From Sedimentibacter sp. (lineage in GTDB: Bacteria; Bacillota; Clostridia; Tissierellales; Sedimentibacteraceae), in NCBI GenBank assembly GCA_018436705.1, contig JAHDLA010000014.1, positions 47,424 through 111,423 of the forward strand: DNA of 64,000 bases, read 5' to 3'. Positions 32,700-42,341 of the stretch are shown one piece after another. Position 1 is the first letter of the stretch; every line of letters starts with the position of its first letter. The translations under genes and the position numbers were made by a program. The notes under the pieces are model-generated. The model made no database searches and was not told where the DNA came from. It saw only the letters and a program-made list of their open reading frames with translations.

Positions 32700-33602
32700 A
32701 TGATAGATTTTGTAAGAGGCTGCGGAGTGGCATTGGTAACGCCGTTTTTAAACGGGGAAATTGACTATGATACGCTGGAAAAACTTATTGACATGCATGT
32801 TGAACTGTCAGGGTCAATCATTGTGGCAGGAACGACAGGAGAAGCGTCAACACTTACCGATGATGAATATCATGAATTAATTAAATTTGTGGTTGACAGA
32901 GTTAACAAGAGAATACCTGTTATTGCGGGTTCAGGAAGTAACTGTACATCTTCAGCAATAAAAAAAGCTAAATTTTGCGAAGAGGCAGGTGCTGACGGAT
33001 TATTGATAGTAACTCCGTATTACAACAAAACTACTCAAAACGGTTTGATAAATCACTACAGATTAATTGCAGAAAATACAGCGCTTCCCATAATTGTTTA
33101 CAGTGTTTCGGGAAGAACGGGAATGAATATAGAACCAAGTACGGTATTAGAACTTTCGAAGATTAAAAATATTGTTGGAATTAAGGAAGCCAGCGGAAAT
33201 ATAAGCCAGGTTGCGGAAATTATAAGGATTTGTCCTAAGGATTTCTTTGTTTATTCGGGAAACGATGATATGGTCGTTCCTTTGATGGCTTTGGGAGGTC
33301 ATGGTGTCATCTCAGTAGTTGCCAACATAATGCCGTCTGAAACTAAAAAAATGGTTGATGACTTCAAAGATGGAAGGCTTATTGAGGCAAGAGATGCTCA
33401 GGTTGGTATGAATGGACTTGTTAATGCCTTATTTATTGAAACAAATCCTATTCCTATTAAAGAAGCAATGGGCTTGATGAACATGTGCAGTTCTGAGGTG
33501 AGAGAACCTCTTTACAGAATGTCAGAAGAAAACAGAGGAAAACTTATTAGCGAAATGAACCGCTGCGGTATTATTATGACAAGTGGCGCTGGTAGAAGGT
33601 AA
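32700..33602 (+). CDS. dapA: 4-hydroxy-tetrahydrodipicolinate synthase
   Basis: 300-residue TIM barrel. The Schiff-base lysine is K162 in IVGIKEASGN. Other conserved parts: GTTGEASTLTDDEY near residue 45, and the YY of TPYYNKTTQNGL. It condenses pyruvate with aspartate semialdehyde, the first step of the lysine branch. AAGGAG precedes the ATG. First gene of the riboswitch-controlled operon. Confidence 0.97.
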   Translation: MIDFVRGCGVALVTPFLNGEIDYDTLEKLIDMHVELSGSIIVAGTTGEASTLTDDEYHELIKFVVDRVNKRIPVIAGSGSNCTSSAIKKAKFCEEAGADGLLIVTPYYNKTTQNGLINHYRLIAENTALPIIVYSVSGRTGMNIEPSTVLELSKIKNIVGIKEASGNISQVAEIIRICPKDFFVYSGNDDMVVPLMALGGHGVISVVANIMPSETKKMVDDFKDGRLIEARDAQVGMNGLVNALFIETNPIPIKEAMGLMNMCSSEVREPLYRMSEENRGKLISEMNRCGIIMTSGAGRR

Positions 33603-33608
33603 AGATAT

Positions 33609-34277
33609 ATGAATATAGTTATATGCGGTATCAACGGTGCTATGGGAAAGGTTTTGGTAAAAGAGGCCGAATCATATGAAAAAATAAATGTTATTGGCCA
33701 TCTCTCACCGAGAAACGGTTATCTAGGTCAGGATATAAATGAGCATCCAGATGTGGTAATAGATTTTTCCAACCCTTCCAATTGCAAATTTTTAATAGAT
33801 TATTCTGTTAAAAATAAATGTGCTTTGCTGGTATGCACAACCGGATTTACTAATGAGCAGAAATCTGAAATGAAAAGGGCAGGAAAAAAAATACCTGTGC
33901 TTTTGTCCTCAAACACCTCATTAGGTATAAATGCGCTCAGAAAAATAATTAAATGCATATCTGCTGAACTAAACAGCTTTGACATAAATATTATAGAAAA
34001 GCATCATAATAAGAAAATAGATGCACCTAGTGGTACTGCCAAAACAATTGCCAAGGATATAATGAAGGCAACCGGAAGAGATCATGTAGATACACTTGCG
34101 ATGAGAGCCGGCACAATTCCGGGAGAGCATACGGTTATGTTTTCCGGTGTGGATGAAATACTTGAAATAAAGCATACGTCATTTTCGAAAAATATATTTG
34201 CAAGAGGAGCCTTGGAGTTAGCTTCGAGGCTCTCCTTAAAACAGAAAGGATTTTATAGCACAGAAGACTTTTTTTAA
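33609..34277 (+). CDS. dapB: 4-hydroxy-tetrahydrodipicolinate reductase
   Basis: 222 residues, shorter than the usual 250-270. The nucleotide loop is GINGAMG at the start; the catalytic region is EKHHNKKIDAPSGTAK, with the active His-His and Lys; and the end has HTVMFSG and HTSFSKNIFARGAL. The shortening falls between the nucleotide loop and the middle, where the GID region is trimmed. It lies 6 bases after dapA. Confidence 0.95.
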   Translation: MNIVICGINGAMGKVLVKEAESYEKINVIGHLSPRNGYLGQDINEHPDVVIDFSNPSNCKFLIDYSVKNKCALLVCTTGFTNEQKSEMKRAGKKIPVLLSSNTSLGINALRKIIKCISAELNSFDINIIEKHHNKKIDAPSGTAKTIAKDIMKATGRDHVDTLAMRAGTIPGEHTVMFSGVDEILEIKHTSFSKNIFARGALELASRLSLKQKGFYSTEDFF

Positions 34278-34374
34278 AATGGCAAAAAGAATATGACAAA
34301 TGAACTTGAATTTTATTGACAGACTAGGTGACTTACAAGAGCAAAAAAAATCAGGATTAAATATGGAGGCAAAA

Positions 34375-35076
34375 ATGTTTTTACAAGACCCATACCAAAT
34401 AGCAAAGTATATAAAAGATGCAAAAAAATCAACACCTGTTAAGCTTTATATTTCAGGGGCGACTAAAAATTTGGATAATTATAACATGAAAATTTTTTCG
34501 TCAGGAGATATGGCAATTTGCGTAGGAGAATATGAAGATGCTCAGAGGCTCTTATCAGAAAATCCTCAAATAATAAATTATCATTTGGAATATGATAGAA
34601 GGAACTCCGCTATTCCGCTTCTGGATACAAATGAAATAAATGCAAGAATAGAGCCGGGAGCAATTATACGTGACATGGTAGAAATAGGCCGGGATGCAGT
34701 TATTATGATGGGAGCAGTTATCAATATAGGCGCTGTAATAGGTGAAAAAACTATGATTGATATGAACGCAGTTATCGGAGCAAGAGGAACAATCGGTAAA
34801 AACGTACATGTAGGGGCAGGATCAGTTATTGCCGGAGTTCTGGAGCCGCCAAGCAAGCAGCCTGTTATTATTGAAGACGATGTTTTAATTGGTGCAAATG
34901 CAGTTGTTCTTGAAGGAGTAAAAGTGGGGAAAGGCGCAGTTGTTGCTGCAGGAAGCGTAGTGACAGAGGATGTGCCGGAAGAGGCTGTGGTTGCAGGTAG
35001 TCCTGCAAAAGTAATAAAGTATAAGGATAGTAGAACAACGGAGAAAACAAAACTTCTTGATGATTTGAGAGGCTAA
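34375..35076 (+). CDS. dapH: tetrahydrodipicolinate N-acetyltransferase
   Basis: 233 residues from the ATG at 34375, which has GGAGG five bases upstream; in-frame ATGs at 34300 and 34363 lack this and would make an over-long protein. The left-handed beta-helix has hexapeptide repeats ([64 protein letters not shown]), and a short N-terminal DapH domain starts [16 protein letters not shown]. It marks the acetyl branch of diaminopimelate synthesis. Confidence 0.93.
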   Translation: MFLQDPYQIAKYIKDAKKSTPVKLYISGATKNLDNYNMKIFSSGDMAICVGEYEDAQRLLSENPQIINYHLEYDRRNSAIPLLDTNEINARIEPGAIIRDMVEIGRDAVIMMGAVINIGAVIGEKTMIDMNAVIGARGTIGKNVHVGAGSVIAGVLEPPSKQPVIIEDDVLIGANAVVLEGVKVGKGAVVAAGSVVTEDVPEEAVVAGSPAKVIKYKDSRTTEKTKLLDDLRG

Positions 35077-35078
35077 CC

Positions 35079-36239
35079 ATGAATGACGAAAGATATATAT
35101 TAAAAACCTACAACAGGCTGGACTTAGAAATAGACAAAATAAGAGGAAATTATATCTATGCGAAGGATGGCAGAAAATATCTTGATTTTTTTTCCGGCAT
35201 AGCAGTTAATAACCTTGGATATGATAGAGATGTAATAAAGGCAATGACTGATAAGATGCAGGACTATACCCATATTTCCAATTATTTTTATGATTCAGAC
35301 AGGGATGAGCTGGCAAGGATTCTAATAGAAAGTTCAATGGAAGGAAGAGTTTTTTACACCAATTCCGGAGCTGAAAGTACAGAAGCAGCTCTAAAGCTTA
35401 TCCGTAAATGGGGAAAAGAAAACAAAAAAAATAAAATACTTACAGCGATGAATTCTTTTCATGGAAGAACTACAGGGGCTCTGGCTCTTACAGGACAGAA
35501 AAAATACCGCAAGGATTTTGAACCATTAATAAGCGGTGTTGATTATTTCACCTTCAATGATTCTGAAAGTCTTGCTTCAATGGTTGATGAAGATACAGCA
35601 GCTGTATTTTTGGAAGCCGTACAAGGTGAAGGCGGAGTAATACCCTTGACTAATGAATTTGTTGAGGAATTAATGAAGCTAAAGAATAAATATAACTTTT
35701 TACTGGTTATGGATGAAATACAAACAGGCTTAAGGCGATGCGGAACAATGTTTGCATATGAGAATTACAACGTTAAACCCGATTTGATTCTGCTTGCTAA
35801 GTCTTTGGGAGGAGGGCTTCCTCTGGGAGCGGTGATAGTATCAAAGCATATAGAAAATATTTTGAGCGTAGGTGATCACGGTTCAACGTTTGGAGGTAAT
35901 CCTGTTGCGTGCGCAGGAGGACTTGCTGCCCTTACAAAACTGACAAATCCGATTTTTGCGGAAGTAATTAAAAAAAATGCTTCCTACCTTTATAAAAAAC
36001 TATTCTCTCTTAAAAAATCCTATCCTGAAGTAATAAAGGATTTAAGGGGTATTTCAATGATGCTTGGACTTGAAGTCGGAGAATATGCACTAATGATTAA
36101 GGAAAGAGCAATGAAGGAAGGAGTTCTTATAAATATAACAGGAGGTACAGTCATAAGAATAATTCCTCCGCTTACAATAACATCAAGCGATATTAATTTA
36201 TTTATAAATGTATTAGAAAAGATTGTATCAACAATTTAA
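35079..36239 (+). CDS. class III aminotransferase, N-acetyl-diaminopimelate or acetylornithine type
   Basis: 386-residue PLP enzyme of the ArgD/GabT class. The PLP lysine is K241 in LAKSLGGGLPLGAVI. Other parts: FSGIAVNNLGY, FTNSGAESTEAALKL, SFHGRTTGALALTG, EAVQGEGGV, LVMDEIQTGLRRCG and HGSTFGGNPVACA. It directly follows dapH in the operon, in the place where the N-acetyl-diaminopimelate aminotransferase is needed. PatA, the usual enzyme there, belongs to another class. The role in lysine synthesis is inferred from position. Confidence 0.88.
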   Translation: MNDERYILKTYNRLDLEIDKIRGNYIYAKDGRKYLDFFSGIAVNNLGYDRDVIKAMTDKMQDYTHISNYFYDSDRDELARILIESSMEGRVFYTNSGAESTEAALKLIRKWGKENKKNKILTAMNSFHGRTTGALALTGQKKYRKDFEPLISGVDYFTFNDSESLASMVDEDTAAVFLEAVQGEGGVIPLTNEFVEELMKLKNKYNFLLVMDEIQTGLRRCGTMFAYENYNVKPDLILLAKSLGGGLPLGAVIVSKHIENILSVGDHGSTFGGNPVACAGGLAALTKLTNPIFAEVIKKNASYLYKKLFSLKKSYPEVIKDLRGISMMLGLEVGEYALMIKERAMKEGVLINITGGTVIRIIPPLTITSSDINLFINVLEKIVSTI

Positions 36240-36273
36240 TGTGTTTAAATTGCGCACATGTGTTTTAAAAAAG

Positions 36274-36302
36274 TTGACATATTATTGGAACTGTGTTATT
36301 GT
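36274..36302 (+). promoter_or_regulatory. lysC promoter
   Basis: TTGACA (36274-36279), 17-base spacer, TATTGT (36297-36302), shortly after the aminotransferase stop. Confidence 0.7.
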
Positions 36303-36346
36303 AATAAAGTTATATTTTATCAGGCATTGATAAAGGAGGGAAAGAC

Positions 36347-37669
36347 GTGTTAAAGGTAGCAAAATTCGGAGGTACTTCAATGGCTGATGCAGATCAGTTC
36401 AGAAAAGTGAAGACAATAATAGAAAGTGAAAAAAATAGAAAATATGTCGTGGTTTCTGCTCCGGGAAAAAGGTTTAAGGAAGATAATAAAATTACTGATT
36501 TATTATATTTGACTAATGCACATATTAAATTTTCGGTACCATACATGACCATATTTAATATCATTGAAGATAGATTTAATTCAATAAAGGAAGAATTAAA
36601 ATTAACGATAGATCTTAAAAAAGAATTTGAAATTATTAAAAATAATCTGGACAACAAGTGTGATGAGGACTATATTGTAAGCAGAGGCGAATATTTAAGT
36701 GCAATGCTTTTAGCAGATTATATGCATTGTGATTTCATCGATTCGAAGGATATTATTTTCTTTAACTATGATGGAACCGTCAATATAGAGAAAACAAATG
36801 AAGAGCTTAAGAAAAGGTTAGAAAATTCCGAAAGAGCAATTATTCCAGGGTTTTACGGTTCATATCCCGACGGAAGCATAAAGACATTCTCAAGGGGAGG
36901 ATCAGACATAACAGGTTCAATAATAGCATCTGCCATAGGAGCGGATATTTATGAAAATTGGACGGATGTTTCAGGTTTTATGATGGCTGATCCGAGAATT
37001 ATAAAAAATCCAAAACAAATAAAGAGAATAACATATCAGGAGCTTAGGGAGCTGTCTTATATGGGGGCTTCCGTACTTCATGACGAGGCTGTTTTCCCGG
37101 CACGCCAAGCAGGGATTCCAATAAACATAAGAAACACAAATGAGCCAGATAATTCGGGAACAATAATAGTCGGAGACGAAAAATCATATGAAGGCAACGG
37201 TGATGACCATGTAATTACAGGTATAGCCGGAAAGAAAAATTTCACGGTTTTCTATGTTCACAAAGAACATATGGCAAATGAAATTGGCATCATAAGAAGA
37301 GCTCTTGAGGTTTTCGAGGATAGAGGAATTAGCATTGATCATATACCTTCAGGCATAGATAGTTTCTCAATAGTGCTTCCTACAGAGAGTGTTGAAAGAA
37401 TAACCCACGAATTGGTAGAGGAGCTAAAAGAAAAATGCATGGCAGAATATGTTCATGCTCATAAAAACTTGAGTCTTGTAACTACAGTAGGCGTCAAAAT
37501 GGCTTTCAAACCGGGTATTTCCGCAAAGCTGTTTAATGCATTAGGCGAAAATAACATCAATATACGGATGATTGATCAAGGATCAAGCGAAATTAATATA
37601 ATAGTTGGTGTTGAAGATAATGATTTTGAAAAGGCAATAAGAGCAATTTACAATGCTTTTGTAAAATAA
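36347..37669 (+). CDS. lysC: aspartate kinase
   Basis: 440 residues starting at GTG behind GGAGGG. The kinase domain (about 1-290) has VAKFGGTSMADADQF, SRGEYLSA, FSRGGSDITGSIIA and the KxxADPR-like MMADPRIIK. C-terminal ACT domains (about 300-440) have IGIIRRALEVFEDRGISIDHIPSG and NINIRMIDQGSSEINIIVGV, the allosteric amino-acid site. It makes aspartyl phosphate, feeding lysine, threonine and methionine. Separate promoter from the dap operon. Confidence 0.96.
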   Translation: MLKVAKFGGTSMADADQFRKVKTIIESEKNRKYVVVSAPGKRFKEDNKITDLLYLTNAHIKFSVPYMTIFNIIEDRFNSIKEELKLTIDLKKEFEIIKNNLDNKCDEDYIVSRGEYLSAMLLADYMHCDFIDSKDIIFFNYDGTVNIEKTNEELKKRLENSERAIIPGFYGSYPDGSIKTFSRGGSDITGSIIASAIGADIYENWTDVSGFMMADPRIIKNPKQIKRITYQELRELSYMGASVLHDEAVFPARQAGIPINIRNTNEPDNSGTIIVGDEKSYEGNGDDHVITGIAGKKNFTVFYVHKEHMANEIGIIRRALEVFEDRGISIDHIPSGIDSFSIVLPTESVERITHELVEELKEKCMAEYVHAHKNLSLVTTVGVKMAFKPGISAKLFNALGENNINIRMIDQGSSEINIIVGVEDNDFEKAIRAIYNAFVK

Positions 37670-37688
37670 ATTCAGTAAAAAATAATTT

Positions 37689-37709
37689 AGGGCGCCGAAA
37701 GCGCCCTTT
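37689..37709. terminator. terminator between lysC and the UPF0316 gene
   Basis: AGGGCGC, CGAAA loop, GCGCCCT, followed by TTA. Confidence 0.8.
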
Positions 37710-37715
37710 ATTGTG

Positions 37716-38249
37716 CTATTTCAAATATCCTCCCAGCATTGTTTTGATATCATTGACTGTTATATATGCATTTGGAGTTGTCTGCCTTATAAGCTTAACT
37801 GCTTCAGGTATCTTTTTTCTCTTTAATTGAATAAATAGAAGAGCCTTTTTATTATCATTTTTACCTTTGCCATCAATGATTGTAACTCCATATCCTTGTT
37901 CGCGCAGAATTTCAGCAAGTTTTTCCCCAGTTTCGGCAGCTACTACAACTTGAATTGATGCAAGCCCTACGGCTATTTTAGATTCTATTGTAACTCCGAT
38001 ATAATTTCCAAGTGAAAATGCTGCTGCATAAACAAGAGCTTTAAAAGGGTCTTCGGTTATATTGTTAAGTACAGAGCTTACCACTACCAACCATATTGTT
38101 ATTTCTATAAATGCAAGTAGGGTTCCTTTTACTCGCTCACCTTTGTTAATGTATACCAGTCTGATGGTAGAAACAGAGACTTCCACTATCTTAGCGCAAA
38201 ATATAATGATATACAAAAGAGGACCACTCATGTTCATTAAAAACTCCAT
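37716..38249 (-). CDS. UPF0316/DUF2179 membrane protein
   Basis: 177 residues from the ATG with GAGGTG 5 bases upstream; an upstream ATG has no such site. Three helices at the N terminus (about 8-30, 38-58, 62-82, including VSVSTIRLVYINKGERVKGTLLAFIE), then a DUF2179 domain (about 95-175: GEKLAEILREQGYGVTIIDGKGKND, FIQLKRKKIPEAVKLI). Member of the YitT/UPF0316 group. Function unknown. Single-gene unit. Confidence 0.88.
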   Translation of the reverse strand: MEFLMNMSGPLLYIIIFCAKIVEVSVSTIRLVYINKGERVKGTLLAFIEITIWLVVVSSVLNNITEDPFKALVYAAAFSLGNYIGVTIESKIAVGLASIQVVVAAETGEKLAEILREQGYGVTIIDGKGKNDNKKALLFIQLKRKKIPEAVKLIRQTTPNAYITVNDIKTMLGGYLK

Positions 38250-38431
38250 ATTACACCTCATATTATTTGTTACCGACATTTTACTTTATTTATGAAATAT
38301 ATGCAATAGATAACTTTTGTCACAAATTAATATTGTTAATTAATTAAAAATAAGGTAAAATTCAAGTTAGATACAGATATCAGCTGGGGAACTCCTCAAG
38401 CTGGAGTCAACATTATGGTAAGGAGAAAAAA

Positions 38432-39076
38432 ATGCGATTGAGATACGTTCCCGGTCAGTATAAGTATTTAAAGGACTGTGATAGAGTAATTACTGAACCG
38501 GAAAGTGCAGGACATAAATTAAATGAAGTATTTATAAATGATTATCCTATACATGTGGAATTAGGATGTGGCAAAGGAGGGTTTTTAAGAAAAACTGCGT
38601 TGAAAAATCCTTATGTAAACTTTTTTGGATTTGAAAATAGTGTTAAGGTCGCATATAGATGCGCAAAAGCTGTCTTTGAAAATGACCCGCCAAACTACTA
38701 CATTGTTTATTCTAACGGAGATATATTAAAAGATGTTTTTAAACCGAAAACAATTGAAAGAATTTATTTAAATTTTTCAGACCCTTGGCCAAAGCCTTCG
38801 CATTACAAAAGAAGACTCACACACAAAAGTTTTTTGGATGTATACAGGTTGGTTCTTACAGATAGCGGAGAAATACATATGAAGACAGATAATAATGATT
38901 TGTTTGAATATTCTGTCGAGAAATTTAAAGAAAACGGTTGGGAATTTCTTATGATTACGCGAGATTTGCATAGAAGCTCTTATCTTGAAGACAATGTTAT
39001 GACCGAATATGAAGAGCGGTTTATAAATGAAGGTAAAAAAATTAATAAGCTTATTGTGAGGAAGACAAATGAATAA
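38432..39076 (+). CDS. trmB: tRNA (guanine-N7)-methyltransferase
   Basis: 214 residues, SAM-binding fold. Motifs: HVELGCGKGGFLRKTA, NFFGFENSVKVAYRC and the diagnostic NFSDPWPKPSHYKRRLTHKSFLDVY. It methylates G46 of tRNA. AAGGAG before the ATG. The DUF1294 gene begins 8 bases inside its 3' end. Confidence 0.96.
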   Translation: MRLRYVPGQYKYLKDCDRVITEPESAGHKLNEVFINDYPIHVELGCGKGGFLRKTALKNPYVNFFGFENSVKVAYRCAKAVFENDPPNYYIVYSNGDILKDVFKPKTIERIYLNFSDPWPKPSHYKRRLTHKSFLDVYRLVLTDSGEIHMKTDNNDLFEYSVEKFKENGWEFLMITRDLHRSSYLEDNVMTEYEERFINEGKKINKLIVRKTNE

Positions 39077-39353
39077 AGTAATGTTGGTAGCAACATATTT
39101 AATTTGTATAAACCTAATATCATTTATTGTATTTTTTATAGATAAAGAAAAGGCTAAAAGAGACAAGTGGAGAGTTAAGGAGAAAACAATGCACACATTA
39201 AGCTTCATAGGAGGCGTATTTGGCAGCATTGCTGCAATGAAGCTGTTCCACCATAAAACAAAGAAACGTGGATTTGTTATAATTACAATTGCTGCACTTC
39301 TTTTTAATATATATGTATATTATGAGGTATACAATTATATCATTATACTGTAA
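39069..39353 (+). CDS. DUF1294 membrane protein
   Basis: 94 residues with three helices (about 5-24, 40-60, 70-92). The family block is FFIDKEKAKRDKWRVKEKTMHTLSFIGGVFGSIAAMKLFHHKTKKRGF. It overlaps trmB, and GAGGA lies just upstream. Function unknown. Confidence 0.9.
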   Translation: MNKVMLVATYLICINLISFIVFFIDKEKAKRDKWRVKEKTMHTLSFIGGVFGSIAAMKLFHHKTKKRGFVIITIAALLFNIYVYYEVYNYIIIL

Positions 39354-39438
39354 TATAAAGAATTGAAGATTTGTATAGAATTGTAACTTTTTAATTTTTA
39401 GCACAAAAATTTTTACAAATTGAAATAGAGGTGATATT

Positions 39439-39915
39439 TTGAAAAAAGTTAATAAAACAAATGCTATGAGAATTTTAGACTCTATTAATATTGATTATGA
39501 CTGTATGAGCTATGAAAGTAACGACGGTAATATTGACGGAGTTTCGGTAGCCCATAAAACAGGTAAAGATCCTGAAACAGTGTTTAAAACACTTGTAGCA
39601 ACAGGACACAGCAAAGAGTTGTATGTCTTTTGCATTCCGGTTGAATATGAACTCGATTTAAAAAAGGCTGCCAAGGCATCCGGCGAGAAAAAAATAGAAA
39701 TGCTTCCGTTACGTGAACTTACCAAAAATACAGGATATGTCAGAGGAGGATGTTCTCCTATTGGAATGAAGAAACATTATAAAACATTTGTGGATGAATC
39801 CGCACTGCTGCAGGATAAAATTCTTGTAAGTGCCGGAGTAATCGGCACACAGATTATAATTAGGCCTGATGATCTGATTAAAGCAGCGGAAGCTTCATAT
39901 GCTGATATTATTTAG
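39439..39915 (+). CDS. ybaK: Cys-tRNA(Pro) deacylase YbaK/EbsC type
   Basis: 158 residues from a TTG with GAGGTG upstream. Conserved parts: KTNAMRILDSINIDYD, HKTGKDPETVFKTLVATG, DLKKAAKASGEKKIEMLPLRELTKNTGYVRGGCSPIGMKK and the end VSAGVIGTQIIIRPDDLIKAA. It removes wrongly loaded Cys from tRNA-Pro. RluA-type synthase gene follows 43 bases downstream. Confidence 0.94.
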   Translation: MKKVNKTNAMRILDSINIDYDCMSYESNDGNIDGVSVAHKTGKDPETVFKTLVATGHSKELYVFCIPVEYELDLKKAAKASGEKKIEMLPLRELTKNTGYVRGGCSPIGMKKHYKTFVDESALLQDKILVSAGVIGTQIIIRPDDLIKAAEASYADII

Positions 39916-39957
39916 GAAATATAGGCGGACATTAAAAAATAAAGTATCGGAGAACAA

Positions 39958-40641
39958 ATGGAACTAAACATAATATATGAAGACAAGCACATACTATGTC
40001 TTGTTAAGCCTCAAGGCGTACCCTCGCAAAGTGATAAATCAAAAGACGAGGATTTGATGACTGCAGCGATGAAATATGTACAAAAAAAAGACAATAAAAT
40101 GTATTTAGGGTTGATACATAGACTTGACCGTCCAGTAGGTGGTCTGATTGTATATGCAAAGACGGAATTTGCAAATAAAGAGCTTTCTAGACAAGTGCAG
40201 CTGAGAGAAACACAAAAAGAATATTTGACAGTTGTTTGTGGCAACGGGGAAACTGAAAAAGCAATTCTTCTCGAGGATTATTTGAAGAAATTGAAAACAA
40301 TCAATATGTCAAAGGTTACAGGACAGGATGATAAGCAGGGAAAACTTGCAAGACTTGAGTACGAAGTGCTCGACTCTGTGGAAACCGAAGAATATGGCAC
40401 GTTGTCACTGCTTAAAGTAAAATTATATACAGGCAGACACCATCAAATCAGGGCGCAGCTTTCAAATGCTAATTTGCCTATATGGGGAGACAATAAGTAC
40501 AATAAGGTTTTTGTTAAGAAAAAAGAATTTACTCAAATAGCTCTTTGGTCACATAAGTTTGGATTTAAGCATCCCAAGACAAAGAAGTTTACGGAGTTTA
40601 TTTCAAAACCATCTTCCTATCCATTTACATTATTTATTTAA
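39958..40641 (+). CDS. RluA-type pseudouridine synthase
   Basis: 227 residues. The catalytic Asp is in LIHRLDRPVGGLIVYAKT; KPQGVPSQSD and TGRHHQIRAQLS are also typical. No S4 domain, so it is a short member. It modifies an rRNA or tRNA uridine; the target cannot be told from this. GGAG before the ATG. Confidence 0.94.
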   Translation: MELNIIYEDKHILCLVKPQGVPSQSDKSKDEDLMTAAMKYVQKKDNKMYLGLIHRLDRPVGGLIVYAKTEFANKELSRQVQLRETQKEYLTVVCGNGETEKAILLEDYLKKLKTINMSKVTGQDDKQGKLARLEYEVLDSVETEEYGTLSLLKVKLYTGRHHQIRAQLSNANLPIWGDNKYNKVFVKKKEFTQIALWSHKFGFKHPKTKKFTEFISKPSSYPFTLFI

Positions 40642-40668
40642 ATAAAATATATTTTAGTAAAGCATAAT

Positions 40669-40706
40669 AAGGGCGGTTAAGGTATAAGCTTGACTGCCTT
40701 TATTAA
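40669..40706 (+). terminator. terminator of the ybaK/rluA-type group
   Basis: AAGGGCGGTTAAG and CTTGACTGCCTT form an interrupted 12-bp stem, followed by TTATT. Confidence 0.6.
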
Positions 40707-40806
40707 GTTTTTAGAAAAATTATTATATTAAATTACATGATATACCGTATAGCAAAATAGTGTTATAATATAGGTAATTTATTATTCAAGAAAGGACGGT
40801 AATATT

Positions 40807-41379
40807 ATGGAATATCGAAACGCTTCTTTAAAAGACATTGCTTCAATATTACTTCTTCAGAAAAAGTATCACATATCTACAGTGAGTGAAGAAGACAAAC
40901 AGGATGGGTTTGTTACAACTTTATTTTCTGAAAAACAACTTAAAGATTTGATAGAAAATGAAAACGGACTTGCAATAGCATGCCATGGGGAAAGAGTTGT
41001 TGCGTATGTTATGGCGGCTTCATGGCATTTTTGGGAGCCATGGCCTCTTTTTCAAAAAATGATAGCAGATTTGCCTAATACAAGATATCTGGATACGGTG
41101 CTTTCAACGAATAATTCTTATCAGTACGGACCGGTATGCATAGACAAAGAATACAGAGGCACTGAAGTTTTGCCTAATCTTTTTGAATTTTCAAGGTTGC
41201 AGATGAAAGAACGGTTTCCTATACTAATAACATTTATAAATAAAGTTAATCCCAGATCGTTCAAGGCTCATACTGAAAAACTATGTCTTGATGTAATAAA
41301 ATCATTTGAGTTCAATGATAATCAATATTATGAATTGGGATATGATATGACTAAGAAAACTAGAGGCTCTAACCTTTAA
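40807..41379 (+). CDS. GNAT-like acetyltransferase
   Basis: 190 residues. The N terminus MEYRNASLKDIASILLLQKKYHI and the loop VCIDKEYRGTEVLPNLFEFSRLQMKE fit the GNAT fold, with the R/Q-x-x-G site degenerate (YRGTEVL). AAGGACG lies before the ATG. Substrate unknown. Confidence 0.75.
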   Translation: MEYRNASLKDIASILLLQKKYHISTVSEEDKQDGFVTTLFSEKQLKDLIENENGLAIACHGERVVAYVMAASWHFWEPWPLFQKMIADLPNTRYLDTVLSTNNSYQYGPVCIDKEYRGTEVLPNLFEFSRLQMKERFPILITFINKVNPRSFKAHTEKLCLDVIKSFEFNDNQYYELGYDMTKKTRGSNL

Positions 41380-41418
41380 TTATATTCCACAATGAAAAAG
41401 TAAATTTCGGAGGAATTT

Positions 41419-42267
41419 ATGAAGCGAAGTGATGGCACATTGGTAAAATCACTAAATCCTTTTATGAAAGCTATTCCTTATGTAATGGAAAAGCGAAGTG
41501 ATGCACAAAATTTTTCTAAGCAGGTTTTTTGTGCAGATACAATTGATCGGTATATTGCAGAGAAAAAAGAGCAAGGCTTTAATATCGGATATATGCATTT
41601 GTTTATAGCTGCTTATGTTCGTCTTATTGCTGAAAGGCCTCAACTAAATCGGTTTGTAATGAATAGTCAAATTTATCAGCGAAGAGGTATTTTTGTTTCT
41701 ATGGCTGTTAAGCGATCTCTGAGGGATGATGGGGAAGAAACTACGGTGAAATTAGAGTTTACCGGTCAAGAGGATATTTTTGTTATAACTGAAATTATAA
41801 ACCGAAAAATATCTGAAGCAATATCCTGTAAAAAAAATAATGATACTGATAAATTGGCGAAAAGAATAATGTCAATGCCAGGAATTGTTAAGAAAACATT
41901 AGTCAAGAGTATAAAATTAATGGACAGGTACAACATGCTCCCAAAGAGCGTTATTATGGCCAGTCCCTTTCATACGTCAATGTTTTTTACTTATTTGAAA
42001 TCTATAGATACAAATTATATTTATCATCATCTTTATGATTTTGGAACAACAGGTATTTTTGCTGCTTTGGGCAAGACGGTGAAGATGCCGATGGTGGAAA
42101 ATGATAAGGTTGTTGTAAAAAAATGCTGCATAATAGGTTATACTTTAGATGAGAGAATTTGTGATGGCTTATACTTTGCTAGATCACTTAAATTTTTGGA
42201 AAAATATTTTAACAATCCTCACCTACTTGAAATATGCATCAATGAAAAGATTGAACATGCTAAATGA
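41419..42267 (+). CDS. E2-type acyltransferase-like protein lacking the catalytic His
   Basis: 282 residues matching the catalytic domain of 2-oxoacid dehydrogenase E2 proteins and chloramphenicol acetyltransferase, without lipoyl or E3-binding domains. The HxxxDG motif (usually DHRxxDG) reads DERICDG (about residues 252-258), so His is replaced by Glu. A stretch of about 40 residues of basic helix (SMPGIVKKTLVKSIKLMDRYNMLPKS) is extra. AGGAGG before the ATG. It is likely a non-catalytic or altered enzyme. No E1 or E3 genes nearby. Confidence 0.8.
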   Translation: MKRSDGTLVKSLNPFMKAIPYVMEKRSDAQNFSKQVFCADTIDRYIAEKKEQGFNIGYMHLFIAAYVRLIAERPQLNRFVMNSQIYQRRGIFVSMAVKRSLRDDGEETTVKLEFTGQEDIFVITEIINRKISEAISCKKNNDTDKLAKRIMSMPGIVKKTLVKSIKLMDRYNMLPKSVIMASPFHTSMFFTYLKSIDTNYIYHHLYDFGTTGIFAALGKTVKMPMVENDKVVVKKCCIIGYTLDERICDGLYFARSLKFLEKYFNNPHLLEICINEKIEHAK

Positions 42268-42341
42268 TGGTTGACTTAGTCAGAAAATAATTATTTATTT
42301 AGACTGAAATGGTATGCTATATTAATATGAAAGGCTGAAAT

